From the NCBI GenBank assembly GCA_900315975.1, contig ONBA01000016.1, forward strand, positions 55,450-109,881: a stretch of 54,432 nucleotides of DNA. Direction: 5' to 3'. The stretch's first letter is position 1, and each line of letters starts with the position of its first letter. Below are positions 35,080-44,100 of this stretch, one piece after another. The notes below the pieces were generated by a model. That model did not search any database. It saw only the letters and a list, made by a program, of their open reading frames with translations, and was not told the DNA's origin. The position numbers and the translations under genes were made by a program. This stretch comes from an uncultured Ruminococcus sp. GTDB lineage: Bacteria > Bacillota_A > Clostridia > Oscillospirales > Ruminococcaceae.

Positions 35080-35112
35080 GAGGCAGTATGTTAATGCTGC
35101 CTCGAATTTTTT
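35080..35112 (+). terminator. Intrinsic terminator between scfA and scfB
   Basis: GAGGCAGTAT pairs with ATGCTGCCTC (10 bp with one G-U) around a 4-base loop, then GAATTTTTT. It should end most scfA transcripts and let only part of the polymerase read into scfB. This would keep the peptide in excess over the enzyme (inference). Confidence 0.8.
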
Positions 35113-35188
35113 ATATCGGACTTTCCGGTTTTTCCGGCAGGTCATCTCAAATAACAAGCGTAAACTGATTAAAGAGAGGAATTATACT

Positions 35189-36556
35189 ATGATACATAAG
35201 TATAAGCTGAACGGATTCAACATCGTTCTTGATGTTAACAGCGGCGGAGTTCATATCGTTGACGAGCTTACATACGACCTGCTTGACAATGTAGAGCCGC
35301 CTTTTGAAAGCAAATGTCCATCAAAAGTAGTTGAAAAGCTCTCGCGTTCATATACTCCTGAGGATATCGAGTCATGTTATCAGGAGATAGTTGAGCTTTA
35401 CGGTGATAAGATACTCTTCTCCGAGGACGATTACGAGAAGTATGCGCAGTATTCCGTAGCTTCTCCGGTTAAGGCTATGTGCCTTAATATCGCACATGAC
35501 TGCCAGCTCAGATGTAAGTATTGCTTCGCTTCAACAGGTGATTTCGGCAAGGGCAGAAAGCTCATGTCGTTCGAGACAGGTAAGCACGCTATCGACTTCC
35601 TCCTCGAAAACTCCGGCGATCGTCCTAACCTTGAACTCGATTTCTTCGGCGGCGAACCGCTCATGAACTTTAACGTCGTAAAGCAGGTTGTCGAGTACGC
35701 GCGTTCACGCGAAGCTGAATACGGCAAGAAGTTCCGTTTTACTATCACTACTAACGGTCTCCTCCTCGATGATGATAAGATAGATTTCATCAATAAGGAA
35801 ATGTCAAACGTTGTTCTCTCTATCGACGGACGTAAGGAAGTTAATGACTATTTCCGTGTTCTTCCGAACGGTCAGGGATGTTATGATATAATTATGCCTA
35901 AGTATAAAAAACTCGTTGAGGGCAGAGGCGACAAGGAGTACTATGTCAGAGGTACTTTCACCAAGAAAAACCTCGATTTCTCCAACGACGTTTTCGCTCT
36001 CTATGAGGCAGGTTTCGACCAGATATCGGTTGAACCGGTTGTCGGAGATTCCGACGAGTATGCACTCACTGAGAAGGAACTCCCCGCAGTTTTCAAGGAG
36101 TACGAAGTTCTCGCAAAGAAGATTATCGAGAATGAGAAGAAGGGCAAGAAGTTAAACTTCTTCCACTTTATGCTCGACCTCGACCAGGGTCCGTGTGCAA
36201 TTAAACGTCTCCGCGGATGCGGATGCGGCAACGATTATGTCGCTATCACTCCCGACGGCGATATCTTCCCATGTCACCAGTTCGTAGGTATTGACGAGTA
36301 CAAAATGGGCAACATCGACGACGGTACCTTCAATCAGGAGATGAAGGCAGACTTCGCAAAAGCTCATGTTTACTCTAAACCCGAATGTCGCAAGTGCTGG
36401 GCTAAGTTCTATTGCAGCGGCGGATGTAATGCGAATAATTACCAGTATATGGGTGACATCAGAACCGCTCATAAGCTTTCATGTCAGCTCGAAAAGAAAC
36501 GTCTTGAATGTGCTATCATGATGAAGGCTGTTCGTACTTTCGGCGAACAGGAATGA
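35189..36556 (+). CDS. scfB: SCIFF radical SAM/SPASM maturase
   Basis: Radical SAM enzyme that installs thioether bonds in the SCIFF peptide, 455 residues. An N-terminal ~90-residue region ('MIHKYKLNGFNIVLDVNSGG') resembles the peptide-recognition (RRE-like) part. The radical SAM motif is CQLRCKYC (Cys105, 109, 112) and 'FFGGEPL' follows (GGEP at 154-157). The SPASM region has Cys336, 344, 346, 362, 400, 403, 409, 413 and 432, suited to auxiliary [4Fe-4S] clusters. The ATG follows AAGAGAGGA. The pair forms the ranthipeptide locus; no protease or exporter gene is adjacent. Confidence 0.94.
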   Translation: MIHKYKLNGFNIVLDVNSGGVHIVDELTYDLLDNVEPPFESKCPSKVVEKLSRSYTPEDIESCYQEIVELYGDKILFSEDDYEKYAQYSVASPVKAMCLNIAHDCQLRCKYCFASTGDFGKGRKLMSFETGKHAIDFLLENSGDRPNLELDFFGGEPLMNFNVVKQVVEYARSREAEYGKKFRFTITTNGLLLDDDKIDFINKEMSNVVLSIDGRKEVNDYFRVLPNGQGCYDIIMPKYKKLVEGRGDKEYYVRGTFTKKNLDFSNDVFALYEAGFDQISVEPVVGDSDEYALTEKELPAVFKEYEVLAKKIIENEKKGKKLNFFHFMLDLDQGPCAIKRLRGCGCGNDYVAITPDGDIFPCHQFVGIDEYKMGNIDDGTFNQEMKADFAKAHVYSKPECRKCWAKFYCSGGCNANNYQYMGDIRTAHKLSCQLEKKRLECAIMMKAVRTFGEQE

Positions 36557-36558
36557 TA

Positions 36559-36589
36559 AAAAAGCCTGAGGAATAACCTCAGGCTTTTT
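36559..36589. terminator. Bidirectional terminator after scfB and the zinc-ribbon gene
   Basis: AAAAAGCCTGAGG/CCTCAGGCTTTTT, 13-bp stem with AATAA loop. Its T runs on both strands serve scfB (plus) and the zinc-ribbon gene (minus). Confidence 0.9.
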
Positions 36590-36600
36590 GTTTTAGCGGC

Positions 36601-36807
36601 TTATTTAGCGGCTGAAATATAAACAGCTCCGCAATTTCTGCATTTTCCGTCAAAAACAGTCCATTTGTCGCAGTTAGCGCATTTTTTTCCTTTTCCGGGA
36701 CCCGGATTCACTACCATTTTATATCCACATTTAGAGCACTGTCTTCCTGTTGGGGTTGTGATAAAGGTGTATAATCCGCATTCAGGGCACATTTTTCCTG
36801 CTGGCAT
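36601..36807 (-). CDS. Small double zinc-ribbon protein
   Basis: A 68-residue protein with two CxxC pair sets: Cys7/10 with Cys24/27, and Cys43/46 with Cys56/59. Each set can hold one zinc or iron, giving a two-ribbon (rubredoxin-like or zinc-ribbon) architecture. The central link is 'NPGPGKGK'. A GTG is in frame 9 bases upstream but overlaps the AGGAGGTGA ribosome site, so the ATG at 36807 was chosen. The function is unknown. It might act in RNA or DNA binding or electron transfer. It is convergent with scfB and driven by a perfect consensus promoter, so expression is expected to be high. Confidence 0.8.
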   Translation of the reverse strand: MPAGKMCPECGLYTFITTPTGRQCSKCGYKMVVNPGPGKGKKCANCDKWTVFDGKCRNCGAVYISAAK

Positions 36808-36866
36808 AGAGGTCACCTCCTTGTGTATTTATGTATGTGTATATGTATATATGTTTGTTTATGTAT

Positions 36867-36895
36867 ATTATACCTTAGGTGACTATGAATGTCAA
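36867..36895 (-). promoter_or_regulatory. Consensus promoter of the zinc-ribbon gene
   Basis: Minus strand: TTGACA, 17-base spacer, TATAAT, exact consensus. Between it and the ribosome site lies an AT-rich leader with TATG/TATA-type repeats (36829-36866). Confidence 0.9.
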
Positions 36896-36938
36896 GTGTA
36901 AAACTGCACAATCTTTTGGTTGGAAGTTTTTAAAAATA

Positions 36939-36966
36939 AAAGCCTGAGAATCACTTCTCAGGCTTT
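36939..36966. terminator. Terminator overlapping the end of the small membrane protein gene
   Basis: AAAGCCTGAGAA/TTCTCAGGCTTT, 12-bp stem with TCAC loop. It includes the stop codon of the minus-strand gene at 36951, so the rodA-side unit ends here. Confidence 0.8.
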
Positions 36967-37232
36967 CTTTGTTTAAGATGAAATATGAGTGCGGAAATCA
37001 GCAGAGATATTCCGGCTGTAATGAGTATCAGGAATGGCAGAATGATAAGCAAACTGCTGAAACCGAGGCGTGACATCAGGAATATGGCTGTCGGCTTGTC
37101 GGCTCCGCCGATTATGCCAATTGAATCAGCAGGCTGACTGACGGAGGATAATAAGTGAGCCAACACTGCGATAAAACCGAGTATTCCGCCGCTGAGCGTA
37201 ATTGCTCCGGCGATTATAAGTCTTTTTTTCAT
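36951..37232 (-). CDS. Small membrane protein with OadB-like GGADKPTAI motif
   Basis: A 93-residue protein with two transmembrane segments (~4-26 and ~60-83) and a short extracytoplasmic loop. The loop holds 'SIGIIGGADKPTAIFL'. The family motif 'IGxxGGADGPTAI' is known from the beta subunits of sodium-pumping decarboxylases (OadB/GcdB). Here it stands alone with no decarboxylase genes nearby. The start at 37253 gives 100 residues, but GAGG before the ATG at 37232 supports the shorter form. The gene lies directly after rodA, 4 bases from its stop. Confidence 0.6.
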   Translation of the reverse strand: MKKRLIIAGAITLSGGILGFIAVLAHLLSSVSQPADSIGIIGGADKPTAIFLMSRLGFSSLLIILPFLILITAGISLLISALIFHLKQRKPEK

Positions 37233-37236
37233 AAGG

Positions 37237-38397
37237 TCAATCCTCGTCTTCATTGTAGAAAACGTTATACGTAACAGCGCGGTGGCTGTAGGTACTGATG
37301 ACGAGACCGATGACCGCGTACATACTCAGCATAGCTGTACCGCCGCCGCTCAGGAAGGGGAGCGGTATACCGATAACAGGGGCAACTTTCAGTACCATGC
37401 CGATATTCATTATACAGTGGGTGAAGAAGAGCCCGAATGCTCCCATGCAGATGAATCTGCCGAGGCGGTCGCGGGTAATACGGCTGTCGGCGAAAATTTT
37501 GAGTACGATGTACGCGAGTACGATAATGATGCCGATAGAACCGACAAATCCGAAAACTTGTCCGACGTGAGCGAAAATGAAGTCATTGTGAAGCTCAGGG
37601 ACGTAAATATACTCTTTCCTGCCAGAGAAGAGTCCCTTACCGAAAACACCGCCTGACTTTATTGCGGCGAGACCGAGGTCCTGCTGATACTCGATATTTT
37701 CGGGGTCTGTACCGGGGTGGAAAAGAATGAGGATACGCTGTTTGTGGAATGAACTCAGGAAATTGAACCACATAACTGCAACTACTCCTGCAATTACAAA
37801 AGGAGCGGCAATGATGTATTTCCATGAAATTTTAGAGGATATGAGCATGAATCCGAGTATTGCCGCGAATACGATAGCGGTACCGTAGTCGCCCTGTAAT
37901 GCGACGATGCCAATTGGTATCATGCCGTGAATCATGAGCAGTAGCATATGGAAGGGTTTGTTCATGTCTTCCTCATCGCGGGAGAGGTGGTAGCTGAACG
38001 TGAGAATGAAAGCGATTTTCATTATCTCAGAAGGCTGCATACTGATACCGAAAACGCGTATCCAACCCTTGTCGTCGGCACCGTCTCGCTGATAACCCAG
38101 TGCCGTGAACGGCAAAGCGACAAGAATCAGCGTAATAGGTACGAATATCCACCATATCCTGACGAGTTTGCGGTAATCAATGAATGAAATGATAAGTGCA
38201 GTGACTATGCCGAGACCGGCAGAAATCAGCTGAGTCTGCCAGTAGCTGTCGCCAACGCCCTCGTTTTCGCTTATGCCGCTCTTTACAATAGAGTAGATAA
38301 GCATCGAGCTGATTCCCGCACAGAGCGATACCGCGAACAGAAGTCCGAGGTCGATATTATGCTTGCTTGCGGGTAATTTTTTAAAAACTGTTCCCAT
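37237..38397 (-). CDS. rodA: SEDS-family peptidoglycan polymerase RodA
   Basis: SEDS glycosyltransferase of the FtsW/RodA/SpoVE group with about ten transmembrane helices, 386 residues. Family motifs are 'DGADDKGWIRVFGISMQPSEIMKIAF', 'ALQGDYGTAIVF', 'QQDLGLAAIKSGGVFGKGL', 'LHNDFIFAHVGQVFGFVG' and 'IPLPFLSGGGTAMLSM'. The Asp in 'HNDFIFA' and the Glu of the 'PSEIMK' motif are the conserved residues. It polymerises lipid II for cell elongation with a class B PBP partner, which is not in the window. It is called RodA rather than FtsW from the 'PxxGIPLPFLSGGGT' pattern; confidence in the subgroup is moderate. Confidence 0.85.
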   Translation of the reverse strand: MGTVFKKLPASKHNIDLGLLFAVSLCAGISSMLIYSIVKSGISENEGVGDSYWQTQLISAGLGIVTALIISFIDYRKLVRIWWIFVPITLILVALPFTALGYQRDGADDKGWIRVFGISMQPSEIMKIAFILTFSYHLSRDEEDMNKPFHMLLLMIHGMIPIGIVALQGDYGTAIVFAAILGFMLISSKISWKYIIAAPFVIAGVVAVMWFNFLSSFHKQRILILFHPGTDPENIEYQQDLGLAAIKSGGVFGKGLFSGRKEYIYVPELHNDFIFAHVGQVFGFVGSIGIIIVLAYIVLKIFADSRITRDRLGRFICMGAFGLFFTHCIMNIGMVLKVAPVIGIPLPFLSGGGTAMLSMYAVIGLVISTYSHRAVTYNVFYNEDED

Positions 38398-38422
38398 TTG
38401 TTATCTTCCTTGTTATTATCTT

Positions 38423-39949
38423 TTATTCGTTCCAGTATTTGCGGTCGAGACTGCGGTACTGTGCCGCTTCTGCAACGTGTCTGCGGCTGATGACCTCGCA
38501 TCCGTTGATATCCGCGATAGTTCTTGCAACTTTAAGTATTCTGTCATATGCACGTGCACTTAGTCCGAGACCGTCGAAAACTTTTTTCATCATTGTCTCA
38601 GCCCCGTCGTCCATAGGACAGAATTCCTGTAATTTATCAGGAGTTATCAGTGCATTGCAGGTTATTCCTGTACCTTTGAAACGTTCCTCCTGTATTTTTC
38701 TTGCGGCGATAACGCGCTTACGTATTGCTTCCGAAGATTCTTCCTGTGCCTTTGAGGAGAGGTCCTCGAATTCGACAGGAGCGACTTCTATATGCAGGTC
38801 GAAGCGGTCGAGGAGAGGTCCTGATATTTTTGAAAGGTACGCAGAAACTTTTTTAGGTGAGCATATACATTTTCTCCGCGGGTGTCCGAAATATCCGCAC
38901 GGACACGGGTTCATCGCACCGATGAGCATTATAGTGCACGGATATGTAACGGTTCCGGAAGCGCGTGCGATAGTTACTTTTCTGTCCTCAAGGGGCTGAC
39001 GGAGTATCTCAAGGGTCTTGCGGTCGAACTCAGCAAGTTCGTCGAGAAAGAGGAGTCCGTTGTGTGCGAGTGATACTTCGCCGGGGTGAGGGACAGTTCC
39101 GCCGCCTGCGAGACCGGCTGATGAGATGGTGTGGTGCGGCGACCGGAACGGACGCTTTGTTATGATAGGCGTATCCGGAGTAAGCAGACCGGATATCGAG
39201 TGGATTTTGGTAGTTTCAAGTGCTTCCTCGAAGGTTAGCGGAGGAAGTATAGACGGCATACGCTTTGAAAGCATACTTTTACCGCTTCCGGGAGAACCTA
39301 TCAGCAGAGCGTTGTGACCGCCTGCCGCGGCAATTTCGAGAGCTTTTTTAGCTGACTGCTGACCTCTTACGTCGGCAAAATCAAGAGGTTCATTATAGGC
39401 TGTTTCCGGGGGAATGAAGTGCTCGCACGGGGTAAGCAGTTCCTCACCGCGGAAATGCAGGATAAGCTGTTCGGCATTTTTGACCGAATAAGTGTCGATA
39501 CCTGCGATTACAGAGGCTTCACGGGAGTTTTCCTCCGGTACGAATACTGCCTTCATGCCTTTTTCTCGAGCGAGCATTACCATAGGCAGAACTCCGTTTA
39601 TCCTGCGGACATCGCCGTTCAGTGACAATTCACCGATGAAAGCGCAGTCCTCGGGAACTTCGTCTACCATGCGCATGGCTTTGAGTATCGCCATGAAGAT
39701 AGCCATGTCGTGGACTGAGCCGCTTTTTTTAGTATCGGCAGGAGCGAGGTTTATCATTACAGAGGCGACAGGAAAATTGATTCCGCAGGCACGGAGTGCG
39801 GCACGTATTCTGTCGCGGCTCTCTTTTACTACGGTGTCGGGCAGACCAACTATATCGAAATGCGGCTGACCGCGGCTTATGTCGATTTCGGCATCGACCG
39901 GAAATGCGTTCAGACCAAAAAGTCCGAGACTTGCAACTTTTGCGAACAC
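38423..39949 (-). CDS. YifB/ComM-family Mg-chelatase-like AAA+ ATPase
   Basis: A 508-residue YifB-family ATPase. The N-terminal Lon-like S5 fold begins 'FAKVASLGLFGLNAFPVDAEIDI'. Walker A is GSPGSGKS (218-225), followed by 'FRSPHHTISSAGLAGGGTVPHPGEVSLAHNGLLFLDELAEF' (Walker B) and 'LRQPLEDRKVTIARASGTVTYPC'. A zinc-type motif 'PCPCGYFGHPRRKCIC' is intact. In Haemophilus and Vibrio, ComM is a branch-migration helicase for natural transformation. The start is GTG after AAGGAGGG. Confidence 0.9.
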   Translation of the reverse strand: MFAKVASLGLFGLNAFPVDAEIDISRGQPHFDIVGLPDTVVKESRDRIRAALRACGINFPVASVMINLAPADTKKSGSVHDMAIFMAILKAMRMVDEVPEDCAFIGELSLNGDVRRINGVLPMVMLAREKGMKAVFVPEENSREASVIAGIDTYSVKNAEQLILHFRGEELLTPCEHFIPPETAYNEPLDFADVRGQQSAKKALEIAAAGGHNALLIGSPGSGKSMLSKRMPSILPPLTFEEALETTKIHSISGLLTPDTPIITKRPFRSPHHTISSAGLAGGGTVPHPGEVSLAHNGLLFLDELAEFDRKTLEILRQPLEDRKVTIARASGTVTYPCTIMLIGAMNPCPCGYFGHPRRKCICSPKKVSAYLSKISGPLLDRFDLHIEVAPVEFEDLSSKAQEESSEAIRKRVIAARKIQEERFKGTGITCNALITPDKLQEFCPMDDGAETMMKKVFDGLGLSARAYDRILKVARTIADINGCEVISRRHVAEAAQYRSLDRKYWNE

Positions 39950-39965
39950 GGTTTTCCCTCCTTAA

Positions 39966-40742
39966 TTAAATGTCAGATATATCGTCGTAAAGTCCGGAGT
40001 CCGGCTCGAAAAAATCGGCATCCGGAGCATCGGGAGCATCGGAACTGATTGTCATTATAGACGGCATTTCCTCCATTGAAGGTATTTCGTCCGGTTTAGC
40101 TGTTAACGGTTCAGGACGGAGCGGAGCAGGCTTCGGAGATGCCTTTTTGGGAACTGCCGAACGTGACATTATGCGGGCATATGCCTCAACTTTGTCTGCG
40201 GGAGCTTTTGAAAGCTCGGAGGCATATCGCGATGTATACGACGGATGCTCTTCATGTTCTGTCAGATGAATGTTGAAATGCGGCCACCCTTCGGCTTCGA
40301 TGAGCTGTCTGTAGTCAGTACAGCAGGAGAAGCAGTCTTTGGTAACGATTATGCCGATAATACCGATAATTACCGTAATGGCGGAAATAGCCCTTCCGTC
40401 GAACAGTGAACCTACCAATATTGAAATGTATGCAAAAAAAATCGGGATGTGAAGGTATTTTCTCTTTCCGTATGCAACGAACGAAGTAAGAGTGAACAAT
40501 ACGAGTTCAGCGGTCTGCGAAAATAAATGACCAAGCTCGGTAGGGTCTCCGAAATACTCGGGTATCCATGAAATTACGGGTATATCAACGCCGATAAAGG
40601 TGAAAAAGAGGAGTATCAGCGAGATGCCGGCAGTATAGACGAAAACATTGCGGGAGAATATATCTATCTCAGCCTTTCGCGCTTCATACGCGGCATAGTG
40701 GCTGTGGTCGGGAGAAACCTCGGGCAAAGCCTTTTTTTTCAA
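39966..40742 (-). CDS. Membrane protein of unknown function with long acidic tail
   Basis: A 258-residue protein with four predicted transmembrane helices (~31-135). The cytoplasmic part is Pro/Ser/Glu/Asp-rich from ~185 to the end and includes 'CFSCC' near residue 138. The start is TTG, supported by GAGGTGAT 6-8 bases upstream. It is transcribed from its own promoter (40774-40802) and lies directly before yifB. I do not recognise the family. Confidence 0.65.
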   Translation of the reverse strand: MKKKALPEVSPDHSHYAAYEARKAEIDIFSRNVFVYTAGISLILLFFTFIGVDIPVISWIPEYFGDPTELGHLFSQTAELVLFTLTSFVAYGKRKYLHIPIFFAYISILVGSLFDGRAISAITVIIGIIGIIVTKDCFSCCTDYRQLIEAEGWPHFNIHLTEHEEHPSYTSRYASELSKAPADKVEAYARIMSRSAVPKKASPKPAPLRPEPLTAKPDEIPSMEEMPSIMTISSDAPDAPDADFFEPDSGLYDDISDI

Positions 40743-40773
40743 CCTTTATCACCTCTTTTGTTCAGATAAGAAT

Positions 40774-40802
40774 AGTATACCACAATAATGCTGAAATAGC
40801 AA
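40774..40802 (-). promoter_or_regulatory. Promoter of the membrane protein-yifB-rodA side
   Basis: Minus strand: TTGCTA, 17-base spacer, TATACT, with TG before the -10 (TGGTATACT). It is the only clear promoter for the leftward run beginning at 40742. Confidence 0.55.
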
Positions 40803-40883
40803 GGGTCAGGTGCTGTGTATGTTGAAAATAAGCCGGTTTACGGCTTTGGCAGATGAAAAGATGCACACAGGGCAAAGTGATAC

Positions 40884-41010
40884 AAAAAAGCCGGACTTTC
40901 ATTTGAAAATCCGGCAACAATGCTGATATTTACCGGAATGGCTTGACACCTTTGCCGGAAAGTATTATAATAATATAATGTATCAGTATGGGAAAGCAGC
41001 GCTATTCTGC
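40884..41010 (-). ncRNA. Candidate small RNA antisense to the rpoB leader
   Basis: A minus-strand promoter (41016-41045) and a minus-strand intrinsic terminator bracket ~126 bases without an ATG-started ORF worth naming. The terminator pairs 11 bp (40890-40900 with 40905-40915; the one non-Watson-Crick pair is a U-G wobble on the minus RNA and a mismatch on the plus strand), then has six U. This polarity argues for a real leftward transcript. It overlaps the rpoB promoter and leader start. It is not 6S-like in length. Existence and boundaries are inferred. Confidence 0.4.
40943..40971 (+). promoter_or_regulatory. Consensus promoter of rpoBC
   Basis: TTGACA, 17-base spacer, TATAAT, exact consensus, leaving a ~165-base leader before rpoB. 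The leader has local pairs (GCAG/CTGC at 40997-41010) but no recognised riboswitch or L10 leader; rplL is not upstream. Confidence 0.9.
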
Positions 41011-41015
41011 AAGAT

Positions 41016-41045
41016 ATTATAGCATATCTGCAATGCTCTTGTCAA
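41016..41045 (-). promoter_or_regulatory. Divergent minus-strand promoter in the rpoB leader
   Basis: Minus strand: TTGACA, 18-base spacer, TATAAT, with TG (TGCTATAAT). Transcription would run leftwards across the rpoB promoter to the terminator at 40884-40915. Confidence 0.65.
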
Positions 41046-41144
41046 TAGCTTTTGCAAAATTTTTTCCGAAAAGGATACGCATACGTTAATAAATCTGTCA
41101 GTCCTTTACAGGGCAGGCAATGAAATAATAAGGAGGTTCCGCCT

Positions 41145-44100
41145 ATGGTGAATGTTACACCTAAGCAGCTGGGAAAAAACGTCAGAATGAGCTTCGGTAA
41201 GATTACCGAGCCTCTTGAAATGCCGAACCTTATCGAGGTACAGAAAAACTCGTATAAGTGGTTCAGAGAAGAGGGACTTAGAGAAGTCTTCCGCGATATG
41301 ACTGCTATCACGGACTACAACGGCAACCTCGTCCTCAATTTCAAAGACTACCGTTTCGATGATACTCCGAAATACACTCTCGCAGAGTGCAAGTCGAGAG
41401 GCGCAACGTATCAGGTAGCTATGAGAGCTACTGCTACTCTCTGCAATAAAGAGACAGGCGCAGTCAGCGAGAGCGAGATATACATGGGCGATTTCCCGCT
41501 CATGACTGACAGCGGAACCTTCGTTATCAACGGCGCTGAGCGTGTTATCGTATCTCAGCTCGTTCGTTCTCCCGGCGTTTACTACGCTTTCGAGAAGGAT
41601 AAGACAGGTAAGGACCTGTTCAATACTACTGTTATCCCGAACCGCGGTGCATGGCTTGAGTACGAAATGGACTCAAATGATATCGTTTATGTTCGTATCG
41701 ATAAGAACAGAAAGATACCGATTACTACATTTATCCGTGCTCTCGGTGTAGGCTCAGATGAGGAGATCTATGAGCTCTTCGGTGAGGACGACAGACTCAA
41801 GCAGACTATCCTTCAGAAGGATCAGACAAAGAATAACTCCGACGCTCTTATCGACGTGTATAAAAAGCTCCGTCCCGGCGAGCCTCCTACGGTAGAGAGC
41901 GCAGTTACTCACCTCAACAACCTCTTCTTCGACGCTAAGAGATATGATCTCTGCCGCTTTGGAAGATACAAATATAATAAGAAGCTCGGAATCGCTTCAC
42001 GTCTTGCTGGTCATACCCTTTCTGAACCCGTTATCAACCCGATGACAGGCGAGATCATGGCTGAAGCAGGCGAGACTGTAAGCTACGACAAGGCTTGCGA
42101 GATCGAGCAGGCTGGTGTATACCATGCATTCGTAACAGTTGAAGCTAAGGAATACTTCACAAATGACCGCGGTGAAACTCAGATCCGCTTCGTTGAGAAG
42201 AATGTCAAGATCATCGGTAACGGCATGGTTGACATCAAGGGTTACGTTGATTTCGACGCTGAAAAGTACGGTATCAACGAGAAGGTATCCTTTAAGGTAC
42301 TCCGCGAGATACTCGAAAATTCCGCTGACGCTGAAGAGCTTGAGGACAATGTCAAGAAGAGAGCTGATGAGCTCGTTCCCAAGCACATTATCCTCGACGA
42401 TATCTTCGCTACTATCAGCTACTTCATCAACCTCTGTGAAGGTGTTGGTACTGTTGACGATATCGACCACCTCGGCAACAGACGTATCCGTTCTGTCGGT
42501 GAGCTTCTCCAGAATCAGTTCCGTATCGGTTACGCTCGTATGGAGCGCGGTATCCGTGAGAGAATGAATATCCAGACTCAGGACGTGAATACACTCACTC
42601 CTCAGACACTTATCAATATCAGACCTATTTCTTCAGCTATGAAGGAGTTCTTCTGTTCATCGCCTCTGTCACAGTTCATGGACCAGAATAACCCCCTCGC
42701 TGAGCTTACTCATAAGAGACGTCTCTCCGCTCTCGGTCCCGGAGGTCTTTCAAGAGACCGTGCCGGATTTGAGGTTCGTGACGTTCACTACAGCCACTAC
42801 GGAAGAATGTGTCCTATCGAGACCCCTGAAGGTCCTAACATCGGACTTATTTCCTACCTGGCTACATTCGCAAGAATCAACGAATACGGCTTCATCGAGG
42901 CTCCTTACCGCAAGGTCGACAAGGCTACAGGCGTTGTTACAAATGAAGTTGTTTACATGACAGCTGATACTGAGGATAACTTCGTTGTTGCTCAGGCTAA
43001 CGAACCCCTCACGGAGGACAGCAAGCTTGCACGTCCGAGAGTTAACGCTCGTTACCGCAGCCAGATCCTCGAAATCGAGCGCGATAAGATCGACTACATG
43101 GATGTATCTCCTAAGATGGTCGTTTCAGTCGCTACATCTATGATCCCGTTCCTCGAAAACGATGACGCTAACCGTGCCCTCATGGGTTCAAACATGCAGC
43201 GTCAGGCAGTTCCGCTCCTTAAGACAGAGCGTCCGTTCGTAGGAACAGGTATGGAATACAAGGCAGCCGTTGACTCGGGTGTATGCGTAGTATCCGATTA
43301 CGACGGTAAGATAACATATGTTGACGCAGACAAGATCCACATGATCGACTCCGAAGGTATCGAGCACAAGTACGAGCTTATCAAGTTCAAGCGCTCTAAC
43401 CAGGGTACCTGCGTAAATCAGCGTCCTATCGTTTCAGCAGGCGAAGAGGTCAAGAAGGGACAGGTCCTCGCAGACGGTCCCGCTACTGCCGACGGTGAAA
43501 TTTCACTCGGTAAGAATGCCCTCATCGGCTTCATGACATGGGAAGGCTACAACTACGAGGACGCCGTTCTCCTTAACGAGCGCCTTGTAAGAGAAGATGT
43601 GTTCACATCAGTTCATATAGAAGAATACGAGATCGAGTGCCGTGATACTAAGCTCGGACCTGAGGAGATCACCCGTGATATCCCGAATGTCGGCGATGAC
43701 GCTCTTGCAAACCTCGACGAGAACGGTATCATACGTATCGGTTCTGAGGTTACTTCCGGCGATATCCTCGTTGGTAAGGTTACTCCTAAGGGCGAGACTG
43801 AACTCACTGCTGAGGAAAGACTCCTCCGCGCTATTTTCGGTGAGAAGGCAAGAGAAGTACGCGATAATTCACTCAAGGTTCCTCACGGTGAAGCAGGTGT
43901 TATCGTTGACGTTAAGGTATTCACACGCGAGAACTGCGACGAACTCAGCGCAGGCGTAAATATGCGCGTTATCTGCTACATCGCTCAGAAGCGTAAGATC
44001 ACTGTCGGCGATAAGATGGCCGGCCGTCACGGTAACAAGGGTGTCGTTTCACGTATACTTCCTGAGGAAGATATGCCTTTCCTCCCCGACGGTACACCTC

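Noticed and set aside
36829..36866. TATG/TATA-rich short repeat
   Set aside because: Irregular units in an AT-rich leader; not clean enough to call a microsatellite or CRISPR-like array.
41042..41311. 89-codon minus-strand frame overlapping the rpoB start
   Set aside because: It overlaps rpoB coding sequence and the strong ribosome site; residue composition fits a shadow frame.
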